In this document: positions 51,220 to 62,941 of the stretch, in pieces
How the letters are laid out: each line of letters begins with the position of its first letter
How positions within the stretch are numbered: the first letter of the stretch is position 1
Position numbers and translations under genes: made by a program
Origin: VAZQ01 sp035693615
GTDB lineage: Bacteria; Pseudomonadota; Alphaproteobacteria; Rhizobiales; Xanthobacteraceae
Assembly: GCA_035693615.1 (NCBI GenBank)
Contig: DASSGH010000008.1
Coordinates: forward strand, 1-64,000
Length of the DNA stretch: 64,000 nucleotides
Reading direction: 5' to 3'
The notes under the pieces: model-generated
What the model saw: only the letters and a program-made list of their open reading frames with translations
The model's database searches: none
Told to the model about the DNA's origin: nothing

Positions 51220-51258
51220 GTCATGCTTCCTGAGTTCTTGAGCGCATCATACTCCATT

Positions 51259-51449
51259 CGTCATTGCCGGGCTTGACCCCGCAAGTCGGGCCTGTCCGAC
51301 TTGCGGCGCTTTAATACTCACGGAACTCGGGCAAGCCCGAGTTCCGTCGCAATCCATCCTCTTCGAAAAAAGTTTTGCCAAGAAGATTGACCCGCGGGTC
51401 GTAAGCGCGTCTACGCGCGTCTTCGACGCGCTTCTGCCCGCGGGTGACG
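51259..51449. repeat. Composite palindromic repeat, copy D
   Basis: It starts CGTCATTGCCGGGCTTG, then hairpin B (arms CCGCAAGTCGGG and TCCGACTTGCGG, 51279-51306), hairpin A (arms CGGAACTCGGGC and GCCCGAGTTCCG, 51321-51346), AATCCATCC, and the third arm made of GTAAGCGCGTCTACGCG and CGTCTTCGACGCGCTTCTG inside CCCGCGGGT ends. It sits 16 bases from the uvrB stop, so it may form the 3' end of that transcript. Confidence 0.9.
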
Positions 51450-51465
51450 CCGACCCATTTGCGCC

Positions 51466-54273
<2,808 letters not shown>

Positions 54274-54432
54274 CGTCCAAATATGGAGCCGGGGCTATGA
54301 TGGGAAAAGGGCGGACCAGGGTTGCGCACACGCATTGTCATGCGCGACGGCGGCCGCGGCCCGGTTGAACCCCGGCTACGCCTTCTTCCAAAATGCTGGA
54401 TGCCAGGCGCCGGCAAGAGCGCAGAAAAGACG

Positions 54433-54440
54433 AGGAGGAA
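54433..54440 (+). promoter_or_regulatory. Ribosome binding site supporting a TTG start
   Basis: AGGAGGAA lies just upstream of the TTG at 54445 (six bases from AGGAGG), with the Tat-like signal beginning right after. This decides the start of the Bug protein against longer frames. Confidence 0.75.
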
Positions 54441-54444
54441 AACG

Positions 54445-55431
54445 TTGCTCTGCTCCAAGCCGCTGACACGGCGGAACGTGTTGAAAGCTTCGGCCGCCGC
54501 GCTGGCGCTCGCGCCGCGATCCGCTTCGGCGCAAGCCAATTATCCGGCGCGGCCGGTCAGGGTGGTGATCCCCTATCCGCCGGCGGGCGGCGCCGACACC
54601 GTGGGTCGGCTCTTGTTCCAAAAGCTCGGCGAGATGTGGGGCGCGCAATTCGTGATCGACAACCGCGGCGGCGCCGGCGGCACCATCGCAGCCGCCGCCG
54701 TGGCCAAGGCCGAGCGCGACGGCTACACCCTCATGTTCGACGCCACCGCCCATTCGGTGAATCCGTCGCTCTACGCCAATCTGTCCTACGACACGGTCAA
54801 GGACTTCCAGCCGATCTTCCTGGCGGCGCTGATCAGCAATCTGTTGGTGGTCAACAAATCGGTGGAAGCGCAGAGCGTCGCCGACGTGATCGCGCTCGCC
54901 AAGGCGACGCGCGGCGGCCTCGATTGGGCCTCTTCCGGCAACGGCACGGTGCAACACCTCGCACTCGAGATGTTCAAGCACCGCGCCGGCATCAAGATCA
55001 ATCATATTCCCTATCGCGGCGGCGGGCCGGCACTCAACGATCTCATCGCCGGGCAGGTGAAGTTCTACTTCTCCAATGCCGCGGCTTCGGTCGGTCATGT
55101 CCAGTCGGGAACGGTCAAATGCATCGCCCACACCGGCAAGGGCCGACTTGCGGCGTTGCCCGACGTGCCGGCGGTGGCGGAAACGCTGCCTGGCTTCGAA
55201 GCCTATGAATGGCAGGGACTGTTCGCGCCGGCCGGCATCCCGGCGCCGATCGTCGACAAGCTCAATGCCGGGATGAACGCGGTGCTGCGACAGCCCGACA
55301 TGATCGAGCGGCTCAAGCAGCTCAACGTCGACTCCCGCGAGAACACGCCGGAGGAGTTTCGCGCCTTCGTAGCGGCGGAAATCGAGAAGTGGCGCGACGT
55401 GGTGCGCGAGGCCAACATCAAGCTGGGCTAG
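54445..55431 (+). CDS. Orphan tripartite tricarboxylate transporter (Bug) substrate-binding protein, Tat-type signal
   Basis: This 328-residue periplasmic Bug protein starts at a TTG with a near-perfect ribosome site. The N-terminus has a twin-arginine-like signal (LTRRNVLKASAAALALAP) ending near ASAQ. The mature part opens NYPARPVRVVIPYPPAGGAD and contains DNRGGAGGTIAAAAVA, the ligand carboxylate loop. It is divergent from uvrB. No TctA/B genes are near; it is the second orphan Bug protein in the window. Ligand unknown, probably a carboxylate or aromatic acid. Confidence 0.91.
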   Translation: MLCSKPLTRRNVLKASAAALALAPRSASAQANYPARPVRVVIPYPPAGGADTVGRLLFQKLGEMWGAQFVIDNRGGAGGTIAAAAVAKAERDGYTLMFDATAHSVNPSLYANLSYDTVKDFQPIFLAALISNLLVVNKSVEAQSVADVIALAKATRGGLDWASSGNGTVQHLALEMFKHRAGIKINHIPYRGGGPALNDLIAGQVKFYFSNAAASVGHVQSGTVKCIAHTGKGRLAALPDVPAVAETLPGFEAYEWQGLFAPAGIPAPIVDKLNAGMNAVLRQPDMIERLKQLNVDSRENTPEEFRAFVAAEIEKWRDVVREANIKLG

Positions 55432-55459
55432 CTGCGGGTAGGGCGCTGCCTTCTCGCTG

Positions 55460-55655
55460 CGTCACCCCGGGCAGAAGCGCGTCGAAGACGCGCGTAGACG
55501 CGCTTATGACCCGGGGGTCCAACCTTCTTGGCAAAAGGCTATCTTGCAAAAACGATGGATTGCAACCGAACTCGGGCTTGCCCGAGTTCGGTAGATATTA
55601 AAGGCGCGCCGCAAGTCGGACAGGCCCGACTTGCGGTGTCAAGCCCGGCAATGAC
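55460..55655. repeat. Composite palindromic repeat, copy E
   Basis: The third arm comes first (GGGCAGAAGCGCGTCGAAG, ACGCGCGTAGACGCGCTTAT, GACCCGGGG), then hairpin A (arms ACCGAACTCGGGC and GCCCGAGTTCGGT, 55565-55592), hairpin B (arms CCGCAAGTCGGA and GCCCGACTTGCGG, 55609-55636) and the end GTCAAGCCCGGCAATGAC. Orientation as in copies A and C. It occupies most of the 355-base gap before the second GST gene; no other gene is seen there. Confidence 0.9.
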
Positions 55656-55786
55656 AAGTCCGTCGATGCTGGGCGGACAATGGAGCCATGCTCGGCGCGG
55701 CGTTGCCGGAGTGCTTGCCGGATGGCTCCGGCATCCGAAACTATGTTACAGCAACATCCGATCGATTGCAGCGAAGGACGACACCA

Positions 55787-56509
55787 ATGATCGACCTCTA
55801 CTATTGGACTACGCCGAATGGCCACAAGATCACGATGTTTCTCGAGGAGACCGCAGTTCCCTACAACATCATGCCGGTGAACATCGGCAAGGGTGAGCAA
55901 TTCAAGTCGCAATTCCTGGACGTTTCACCGAACAACCGTATTCCCGCGATCGTGGATCGCGCGCCGGCCGGCGGCGGCGAGCCGATTGCCGTATTCGAGT
56001 CCGGGGCGATCCTGCTCTATCTCGCCGAGAAGACCGGCCGCTTCCTGCCGCGCGATGCGCGCGCCCGCATCGAGGCCATCCAGTGGCTGTTCTGGCAGAT
56101 GGGCAATCTCGGCCCCATGGCGGGCCAGAACAATCACTTCAGCCATTACGCGGTGGACAAGATTCCCTACGCCATCGACCGCTACCGCAATGAAGTCAAC
56201 CGGCTCTACGGCGTGCTGAACAAGCGGCTGGCGGATCGCGCGTTCGTCGCCGGTGACTATTCCATTGCCGACATGGCGATCTATCCCTGGATCGTGCCGT
56301 ACGAGCGGCAAGGCCAGAACATCGCCGATTTTGCGCATCTCAAGCGCTGGTTCGAAACCATCCGTGCGCGGCCTGCGGTCGAACGCGCCTACGAGAAGGC
56401 GAAGGCGGTCAATCCCAACATGGGCGGCATCCGCACCGCGGAGGAGCGCGCGATCCTGTTCGGCCAGACGGCAGCCTCGGTGGAACGCGCCGCCGCGCAG
56501 GCACGCTAA
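55787..56509 (+). CDS. Glutathione S-transferase, nu class (YfcG/YghU-like disulfide reductase)
   Basis: This 240-residue enzyme starts MIDLYYWTTPNGHKITMFLEE, the hallmark of nu-class GSTs related to E. coli YfcG, which reduce disulfides with glutathione rather than conjugate it; the active-site Thr/Asn pair lies in TTPNGHK. PVNIGKGEQF and the NNRIPAI glutathione loop are also diagnostic. The all-helical C-domain contains ADMAIYPWI. The ATG at 55787 is preferred to a longer frame; GAAGGA lies upstream. Single-gene unit. Confidence 0.93.
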   Translation: MIDLYYWTTPNGHKITMFLEETAVPYNIMPVNIGKGEQFKSQFLDVSPNNRIPAIVDRAPAGGGEPIAVFESGAILLYLAEKTGRFLPRDARARIEAIQWLFWQMGNLGPMAGQNNHFSHYAVDKIPYAIDRYRNEVNRLYGVLNKRLADRAFVAGDYSIADMAIYPWIVPYERQGQNIADFAHLKRWFETIRARPAVERAYEKAKAVNPNMGGIRTAEERAILFGQTAASVERAAAQAR

Positions 56510-56572
56510 GGGGAGGCGGTTACAGCAAAGTCCCGAGCGTCATTTTGCGGGCGCGGGCACCGCAGGCAACCG

Positions 56573-58249
56573 TCACCGCGCGGCGGTTCTCGCCGGCTCG
56601 CTCCGCAGCGCTGCGCGGGTAATCGCTTGCGCTTCCTTCTGGATGCGCCGCAGGTGATCGTTGCCGCGAAAGCTCTCAGCGTAAAGCTTGTAGACGGCTT
56701 CCGTGCCGGATGGACGGACCGCAAACCAACCTTGAGCGGTCACGACCTTCAAGCCGCCGATCGGCGCGCCATTCCCCGGCGCCCTCGTCAGCACGGCTTC
56801 GATTGGCTGACCGGCAAGCTCGGAGGCGCTGACGTCCTCCGGTGAAAGCGCGAGAAGAGCGGCTTTCTCGTCCGCGCTGGCGGGCGCGTCGACACGCTCG
56901 TACGCCGGTGCGCCCAGCTCACGGGTCAACTCGGCGTAGAGCTCGGACGGATCGCAGCCGGTGCGCGCCATGAGCTCAGCGGCCAGCAAGCCCATGATGA
57001 TGCCGTCTTTATCCGTCGTCCAAACTTTGCCGTCACGCCGTAGAAACGACCCGCCCGCGCTCTCCTCGCCGCCGAAGCCGAGCGATCCGTCGAGGAGGCC
57101 TGGCACGAACCACTTGAATCCGACCGGCACCTCGACCAGCGTGCGCCCGATCTTGGCCGCCACGCGATCAATGATGCTGCTGCTCACGATGGTCTTGCCG
57201 ACCCCCGCCCCGGGCCGCCAGTCCCGACGATGGGTGAAGAGATAGAAGGTCGCCGCCGCAAGATAATGATTGGGATTCATGAGGCCCGCGCTGCGCGTCA
57301 CGATGCCGTGTCGGTCGGCGTCGGGATCGTTGCCGAAGGCGATATCGAATCGATCTTTGAGCTCGATCAGATTCGCCATAGCGTAGGGGGACGAGCAGTC
57401 CATGCGAATCTGGCCGTCCCAGTCCAGCGGCATGAAGCGGAACGTCGGATCCACCCGGTCGTTCACGACCTCCACCTGAAGCCCGAAGCGCTCAGCGATC
57501 GGGCTCCAGAACGCTACGCTTGCTCCGCCGAGCGGATCGACGCCGATTCTGAGCTGCGCACTCGCGATGACCGCCATGTCTACGATCGAACCCAGGTCCG
57601 CCACGTACGTCCCGACATAGTCGTGCGCGTGGGTGGTGGCTGCACGACGCGCCTCGCTATACGGCAGTCGCGCCACGGCTCGCAGCTCGCTCGATATCAG
57701 ATGGTTGGCTCTGTCCTCGATCCAGCGTGTCACAGCTGTGTCAGCGGGTCCGCCGCTCGGCGGGTTGTATTTGAAGCCGCCGTCTTCCGGCGGATTGTGC
57801 GACGGCGTGATGACGATGCCGTCCGCGAGACCTGTCGTCCGGCCGAGGTTGAAAGTGAGGATGGCGTGCGAGACTGCCGGCGTAGGGGTATAGCCGCCAT
57901 TGCTGTCGATCATGGTGTCTACGCCGTTTGCCGCGAGCACCTCGAGAGCAGTCGTGAAAGCCGGCTCCGACAACGCATGCGTGTCTCTTCCGATGTAGAG
58001 AGGGCCGCTGGCGCCCTGACTCGAGCGGTAATCGCAGATGGCCTGCGTGATCGCGAGCACGTGCGTCTCATTGAACGAGCCGCGCAGGGAAGAGCCGCGA
58101 TGTCCGCTGGTGCCGAAGCCGACCCGTTGCGCGCGGTCCGCGAACTCGGACTTGCGCGCGTAGTATTCCCGTTGCAGGCGGCCGGCATCGATCAGCAGGT
58201 CGTCCGGAGCAGGCTTACCGGCAAGCGGATGGAGCGTCATTGCTATCAT
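56573..58249 (-). CDS. pgm: Phosphoglucomutase (alpha-D-glucose phosphate-specific)
   Basis: This 558-residue cytosolic enzyme interconverts glucose 1-phosphate and glucose 6-phosphate, taking the product of glycogen phosphorylase into glycolysis. Motifs are GFGTSGHRGSSLRGSFNE near the start, the phosphoserine loop TPSHNPPEDGGFKYN, the metal loop GNDPDADRHG and the substrate loop GGEESAGG, with the C-terminal phosphate-binding VRPSGTE. Its ATG overlaps the glgX stop by four bases, so it is translationally coupled as the last gene of the operon. Length is normal (about 545-560). Confidence 0.96.
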   Translation of the reverse strand: MIAMTLHPLAGKPAPDDLLIDAGRLQREYYARKSEFADRAQRVGFGTSGHRGSSLRGSFNETHVLAITQAICDYRSSQGASGPLYIGRDTHALSEPAFTTALEVLAANGVDTMIDSNGGYTPTPAVSHAILTFNLGRTTGLADGIVITPSHNPPEDGGFKYNPPSGGPADTAVTRWIEDRANHLISSELRAVARLPYSEARRAATTHAHDYVGTYVADLGSIVDMAVIASAQLRIGVDPLGGASVAFWSPIAERFGLQVEVVNDRVDPTFRFMPLDWDGQIRMDCSSPYAMANLIELKDRFDIAFGNDPDADRHGIVTRSAGLMNPNHYLAAATFYLFTHRRDWRPGAGVGKTIVSSSIIDRVAAKIGRTLVEVPVGFKWFVPGLLDGSLGFGGEESAGGSFLRRDGKVWTTDKDGIIMGLLAAELMARTGCDPSELYAELTRELGAPAYERVDAPASADEKAALLALSPEDVSASELAGQPIEAVLTRAPGNGAPIGGLKVVTAQGWFAVRPSGTEAVYKLYAESFRGNDHLRRIQKEAQAITRAALRSEPARTAAR

Positions 58250-60348
58250 TGCCCTTGTGGAATGTTTCCCGACGATCCTTCGAGCGCCAGCGCGAGAAGG
58301 ACCACGGACCGCGGCTGCACCACATAGGTCGCCTGACTTACGAGCGGCGCGGTCTCCCAGGGACAGACGTCATCGGGGGGGTCGCATGCGGTATCGATAC
58401 AGCGCCGCCACCCCTGCTGCCGGGCGCCAGGCACCGGCGGCAACTCGAACGTCAGCGGCTCCCAATGGGCGTTGAGCATCGCGTGGAGCAGGAACCGGGC
58501 TCGCAAGCTCTGCAGCGTGAAGGCCAGGGAGTGCGAGTGGTGGCTCCAGTCTGGACGTTTGAGCGAAACGCCGTGCCATTCGATCCGCGCGCGGCGAAGG
58601 AGCTGATTGAGGCTGAGCGCGCTCCCCTCCAGCACGACATCGCGGCGCTGGTGAAATGCGTTGAGCGCTTTGACGAACCGGTGGATGTCGCCATGTCGCT
58701 TTAGCAGGCTCCAGTCGAGCCAGCTGATGTCCGAGTCCTGGCAGTAGGCATTGTTGTTGCCCCTTTGGGTTCGGCGCACCTCATCGCCCATGAGCAGCAT
58801 CGGCGCCCCAGCTGCCAAAAGTAGGAGTGTGAGGAAATTTTTAACCTGGCGGTTGCGCAACGCCTCGACCGTCGGATCGTCGGTCGGCCCCTCCGCGCCG
58901 CAGTTCCAGCTCAAATTGTCATCGCAGCCGTCGCGGTTGTTCTCGCCATTGGCTTCGTTGTGCTTGTGGTTGTAAGAGACTAGGTCGTTGAGGGTGAAGC
59001 CGTCATGGCAGGTGACGAAATTGATGCTTTGTTCGGGCTCGCGCTCCTTGTGACCGTACAGATCCGGGCTGCCCAGGATGCGCGAGGCCACGGCCGACAC
59101 CGAGCCGTTGTCGCCCTTCAGGAACCGCCGCACGTCGTCGCGGAATCGACCGTTCCACTCCTGCCACCTGTCGCCGACGAAACTCCCCACCTGATAGAGT
59201 CCGGCGGCATCCCACGCCTCTGCAATCAGCTTGGTCCCGGCGAGCAAGGGATCCGACTCGATATCCCAGAGAACCGGCGGGTTCGGCAGCGGCCGGCCTT
59301 GCTCGTCGCGCGAAAGGATCGACGCGAGATCGAAGCGGAAGCCGTCCACATGCATCTGGGTCACCCAATAGCGCAGGCTATCTTGGATCAGCCGTCGCAC
59401 GATCGGCTGGTTGGCATTGAGCGTGTTGCCACAGCCGGTGTAGTCGGCGAAACGAGACTTGTCCTTCTCAAGAATATAGTAGACGTCATTGGCGAGGCCT
59501 CGATAGCACAGCGTCGGACCGGTCAGCCCGCCTTCCGTCGTGTGGTTGAACACGACATCGAGGATGACTTCGATTTCGGCGCGGTGGAGCGCTTTCACCA
59601 TGTCCCGAAATTCATCGAGCACGGCGAGCGCTTTCTTCTGTGAACTGTATCCGTGATGCGGCGCGAAGAATGACACGGGCGCATAGCCCCAGTAGTTCGT
59701 CTTACCCGGCGGACAGTCCTGCGCGTCGAACTGGAACACCGGCAGGAGCTCTAGTGCGGTGACGCCTAGATCCTTGAGGTACGGAATTTTTTCGATCAGT
59801 CCGGCATATGTACCGCGCTTTGCGGAGGGCACGCCCGAGTTGGGATGGCGAGTGAACCCAGCCACGTGAAGCTCGTAAATCACGGTCTCGGCGAAGGGCC
59901 GCTTGAGCGGCAGATCGCCCTCCCAGTCATACCGATCGGGATCGGCTACGACGCTTTTCATGGCCAGGCCGGCATTGTCTCCCGACCGCGCCGCAGCCCA
60001 CCGGTCGTATCTTTCTGGGACTGCTACAGCGAGCCCGTACGGATCGAGGAGCACCTTCTCGGCGTCGAAACGATATCCATGCTCCGGGGCGAATGGCCCA
60101 TGCGCCCGGTAGGCATATACCTGCCCCGGCTGGAGGCCTGGTACAAATGCATGCCAATAGTGATGGGTGCGGTGATTATCCGCATCGAGAGGGATCACTC
60201 TCGCGGGCTGGGTGGCATTCCCGTCATCGAACAGAAGCAGCTCGATCAGCGTTGCACGTTTCGAGAACACGCTGAAGTTGACGCCGCCGGGACGGACGGT
60301 CGCGCCGAGAGGAGCACTCGCGCCCGATGTGACGACGCGGCTGCTCAT
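58246..60348 (-). CDS. glgX: Glycogen debranching enzyme GlgX
   Basis: This 700-residue GH13 enzyme hydrolyses the alpha-1,6 branches left after phosphorylase action. The N-terminal CBM48-like domain starts PLGATVRPGGVNFSVFSKRA; the catalytic barrel has the nucleophile in MHVDGFRFDLAS and the acid/base Glu in KLIAEAWDAAG, followed by NFVTCHDGFTLNDLV. It lies seven bases after glgP and overlaps pgm. Length fits the family (650-720). It could also be named an isoamylase, but the operon favours GlgX. Confidence 0.95.
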   Translation of the reverse strand: MSSRVVTSGASAPLGATVRPGGVNFSVFSKRATLIELLLFDDGNATQPARVIPLDADNHRTHHYWHAFVPGLQPGQVYAYRAHGPFAPEHGYRFDAEKVLLDPYGLAVAVPERYDRWAAARSGDNAGLAMKSVVADPDRYDWEGDLPLKRPFAETVIYELHVAGFTRHPNSGVPSAKRGTYAGLIEKIPYLKDLGVTALELLPVFQFDAQDCPPGKTNYWGYAPVSFFAPHHGYSSQKKALAVLDEFRDMVKALHRAEIEVILDVVFNHTTEGGLTGPTLCYRGLANDVYYILEKDKSRFADYTGCGNTLNANQPIVRRLIQDSLRYWVTQMHVDGFRFDLASILSRDEQGRPLPNPPVLWDIESDPLLAGTKLIAEAWDAAGLYQVGSFVGDRWQEWNGRFRDDVRRFLKGDNGSVSAVASRILGSPDLYGHKEREPEQSINFVTCHDGFTLNDLVSYNHKHNEANGENNRDGCDDNLSWNCGAEGPTDDPTVEALRNRQVKNFLTLLLLAAGAPMLLMGDEVRRTQRGNNNAYCQDSDISWLDWSLLKRHGDIHRFVKALNAFHQRRDVVLEGSALSLNQLLRRARIEWHGVSLKRPDWSHHSHSLAFTLQSLRARFLLHAMLNAHWEPLTFELPPVPGARQQGWRRCIDTACDPPDDVCPWETAPLVSQATYVVQPRSVVLLALALEGSSGNIPQGQ

Positions 60349-60355
60349 GACCGCG

Positions 60356-62878
60356 TCATGCTCTCTCGTCTAGCCCGATCGGTCTAACATTCCAGATGTC
60401 GCGGCAATACTCCCGGATCGAGCGGTCAGAAGAGAAACGGCCGACGCGAGCGCTGTTGAGAATCGACATGCGCGTCCAATTGCTCTGATCGGAATACGCC
60501 TCGCTCACGCGCTGTTGGCAGTCCACGTAGGACTGATAGTCCGCCAGGAGCATGTAGTCGTCGCGGGTGAGCAGCGATTCGACGAGCGGATGAAACAGTC
60601 CGCGGTCGCCATCCGAAAACACCCCGGAATCAATGACATCGATCGCCTCGCGCAGTTCCGGATTTGATTCGTAGATGCCGCGCGGGTTGTAGCCCTCGGC
60701 CTTTCGTCGCTGCACCTCCTCAGCCGTCAAGCCGAACAAGAAGAAATTGTCGTGGCCCACTGCATCCCGGATCTCGATATTGGCTCCGTCCAACGTGCCG
60801 ATGGTCAATGCGCCATTCATGGCGAACTTCATGTTCCCCGTGCCCGAGGCCTCCTTGCCGGCCGTGGAGATCTGTTCCGACAGATCGGCGGCAGGATAAA
60901 CGGGCTGGCTGTTCTTGACGTTGAAGTCCGGCAGGAACACTACCTTGAGAACTTGAGAAACGACCGGGTCTCGATTGACCGCCGCGGCGACGGAGTTGAT
61001 CAGCTTGATGATCAGCTTGGCCATGCGGTATCCGGGAGCGGCCTTGCCACCGAAGACAACGGTGCGCGGGGTGCCGCCGGCGACAGAGCCGCGCCTGAGC
61101 CTGTTATAAAGCGTGACCAGATACAGCACGTTCAGGTGCTGGCGCTTGTACTCGTGCAGCCGCTTCACCTGGATGTCGAATAGGGACTGCGGGTCCACGA
61201 TGATGCCGGTTCGCTCCTTGATAACATCCGCCAGCCCGCGCTTGTTGTCGGCCTTTACGGCTTGCCAGTCCCTCCGGAAATCGCTGTCGGCCGCCAATGG
61301 CTCCAGCCGCTCGAGCTCGTATTCCAGATTCGCTATCCATCCCTCGCCGATGTGCCGAGTGATAAGCGCGCTCAATTTCGGGTTGCACAGCGCGAGCCAG
61401 CGCCGCGGCGTCACGCCGTTCGTGACGTTGAAAAACTTCTGCGGCGCTACCCGGTAGAAGTCGCTGAGCACCGTCTGCTTCAAGAGCTCGGTATGGAGAG
61501 CGGCGACTCCGTTGATCGCGTGGCTGCCCACGCTGGCGAGGTGTGCCATGCGCACGTATTTGCCTCCCGCTTCATCAATCAGCGAAAGCCTCCGAATGAG
61601 CTGATCGTCGTTCGGATAGCGTTGCCGGATATCGTCGAGAAAGCGGCGATTGATCTCGTAGATGATCTGCAGATGGCGTGGCAGTAGCCTGGCGAACAGC
61701 GGCAGCGGCCAGCGCTCCAGCGCTTCGGAAAGTAGCGTATGGTTTGTGTACCCGCAGGTTTGCTGCGTGATAGCCCAGGCTTGATTCCACTCCATTGCGT
61801 GCTCGTCCACGAGGAGCCGCATTAACTCGGCGACTGCAATGGAAGGATGCGTGTCGTTCAACTGAGCGGCCCAATATAAATGCAGGTCCTCGAGCGGCTT
61901 TCCGCGCAACAGGAGCAATCGGATCATGTCCTGAAGTGAGCAGGACACGAAGAAGTACTGCTGTTCCAGCCGCAACTCCTTGCCTGCTTCAGGCTCGTCA
62001 TTCGGATAAAGCACCTTGGAGATGGTTTCGGAGGCCACTTTTTCGTGCACCGCCCCGTAGTAGTCCCCGACATTGAATGCGGCGAAATCGAACGACTCGG
62101 CGGCTTCGGCCTTCCACAGTCGCAGCAGATTTGTGGTGGGGGCCCGGTAACCTGGAACAGGAGTGTCGCAGGCGACGCCCTTGACCACCTTCTCGGGAAC
62201 CCAGCGCACGCGATAGCGGCCCTTCTCGTCCTGGTAGGGCTCGGTGTGCCCGCCAAGCTTCACATCGAAAGTGGTTTCCGCCCGCACGATCTCCCACGGG
62301 TTGCCAAAGTGCAGCCATTTGTCCGTCACCTCGACCTGCCAGCCGTTTCGAATCGTCTGATCGAAGATGCCGTACTCGTAGCGGATGCCGTAGCCGATGG
62401 CGGGAACGTTCAGTGTCGCCAGCGAGTCCATGTAACACGCCGCCAGCCGGCCCAGACCGCCATTGCCCAACCCTGGCTCCTGCTCCTGCTCCAGGATGCT
62501 CGACAGGTCTTGCCCGAGGCGCGACAGTGTCGCTTCGACGGCCTCCCAGATCCCGAGATTGATCAGCCCGTTCCCCAGATGCGGTCCGGTCAAGAACTCC
62601 GCTGAAAGATACGCGACCACCTTGGCATCCGTGTTCGTTCCGCCGATCGCTTCCAGCGTCTCTATGTAGCGTTGCATCATGCGGTCGCGCACGGTGTAAG
62701 CGAGCGCCATGTACCAGTCGTTGCGCGTGGCGAGCCCTGGCGGTTTGGCCTGCAGGCAGTGCAGGTTGTCGATCAGAGCCCTGCCAAGGGCGTCAGCTTC
62801 GAGGCTGGTGCGAATGCTTTGACAATCGTGCGCCGTCCGTGCCCTGGGTGGCGGTTCAGGGGCGACTGCGAATGCCAT
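60356..62878 (-). CDS. glgP: Glycogen phosphorylase
   Basis: This 840-residue PLP enzyme releases glucose 1-phosphate from glycogen. The PLP-binding lysine is in EASGTGNMKFAMNGALTIG, and KRLHEYKRQHLN and NGVTPRRWL are diagnostic for GT35. The ATG at 62878 is chosen because AGGAGGAAA lies seven bases upstream; the frame extends 20 codons further without support. It follows the phosphoketolase gene by 63 bases. No glycogen-synthesis gene (glgA, B, C) is in the window. Confidence 0.96.
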   Translation of the reverse strand: MAFAVAPEPPPRARTAHDCQSIRTSLEADALGRALIDNLHCLQAKPPGLATRNDWYMALAYTVRDRMMQRYIETLEAIGGTNTDAKVVAYLSAEFLTGPHLGNGLINLGIWEAVEATLSRLGQDLSSILEQEQEPGLGNGGLGRLAACYMDSLATLNVPAIGYGIRYEYGIFDQTIRNGWQVEVTDKWLHFGNPWEIVRAETTFDVKLGGHTEPYQDEKGRYRVRWVPEKVVKGVACDTPVPGYRAPTTNLLRLWKAEAAESFDFAAFNVGDYYGAVHEKVASETISKVLYPNDEPEAGKELRLEQQYFFVSCSLQDMIRLLLLRGKPLEDLHLYWAAQLNDTHPSIAVAELMRLLVDEHAMEWNQAWAITQQTCGYTNHTLLSEALERWPLPLFARLLPRHLQIIYEINRRFLDDIRQRYPNDDQLIRRLSLIDEAGGKYVRMAHLASVGSHAINGVAALHTELLKQTVLSDFYRVAPQKFFNVTNGVTPRRWLALCNPKLSALITRHIGEGWIANLEYELERLEPLAADSDFRRDWQAVKADNKRGLADVIKERTGIIVDPQSLFDIQVKRLHEYKRQHLNVLYLVTLYNRLRRGSVAGGTPRTVVFGGKAAPGYRMAKLIIKLINSVAAAVNRDPVVSQVLKVVFLPDFNVKNSQPVYPAADLSEQISTAGKEASGTGNMKFAMNGALTIGTLDGANIEIRDAVGHDNFFLFGLTAEEVQRRKAEGYNPRGIYESNPELREAIDVIDSGVFSDGDRGLFHPLVESLLTRDDYMLLADYQSYVDCQQRVSEAYSDQSNWTRMSILNSARVGRFSSDRSIREYCRDIWNVRPIGLDERA

Positions 62879-62941
62879 ACGTGTTTCCTCCTCACCACCT
62901 GGGTTTCTCCCGATCGCGTGCGGACCCGGGACCGCCAAGCA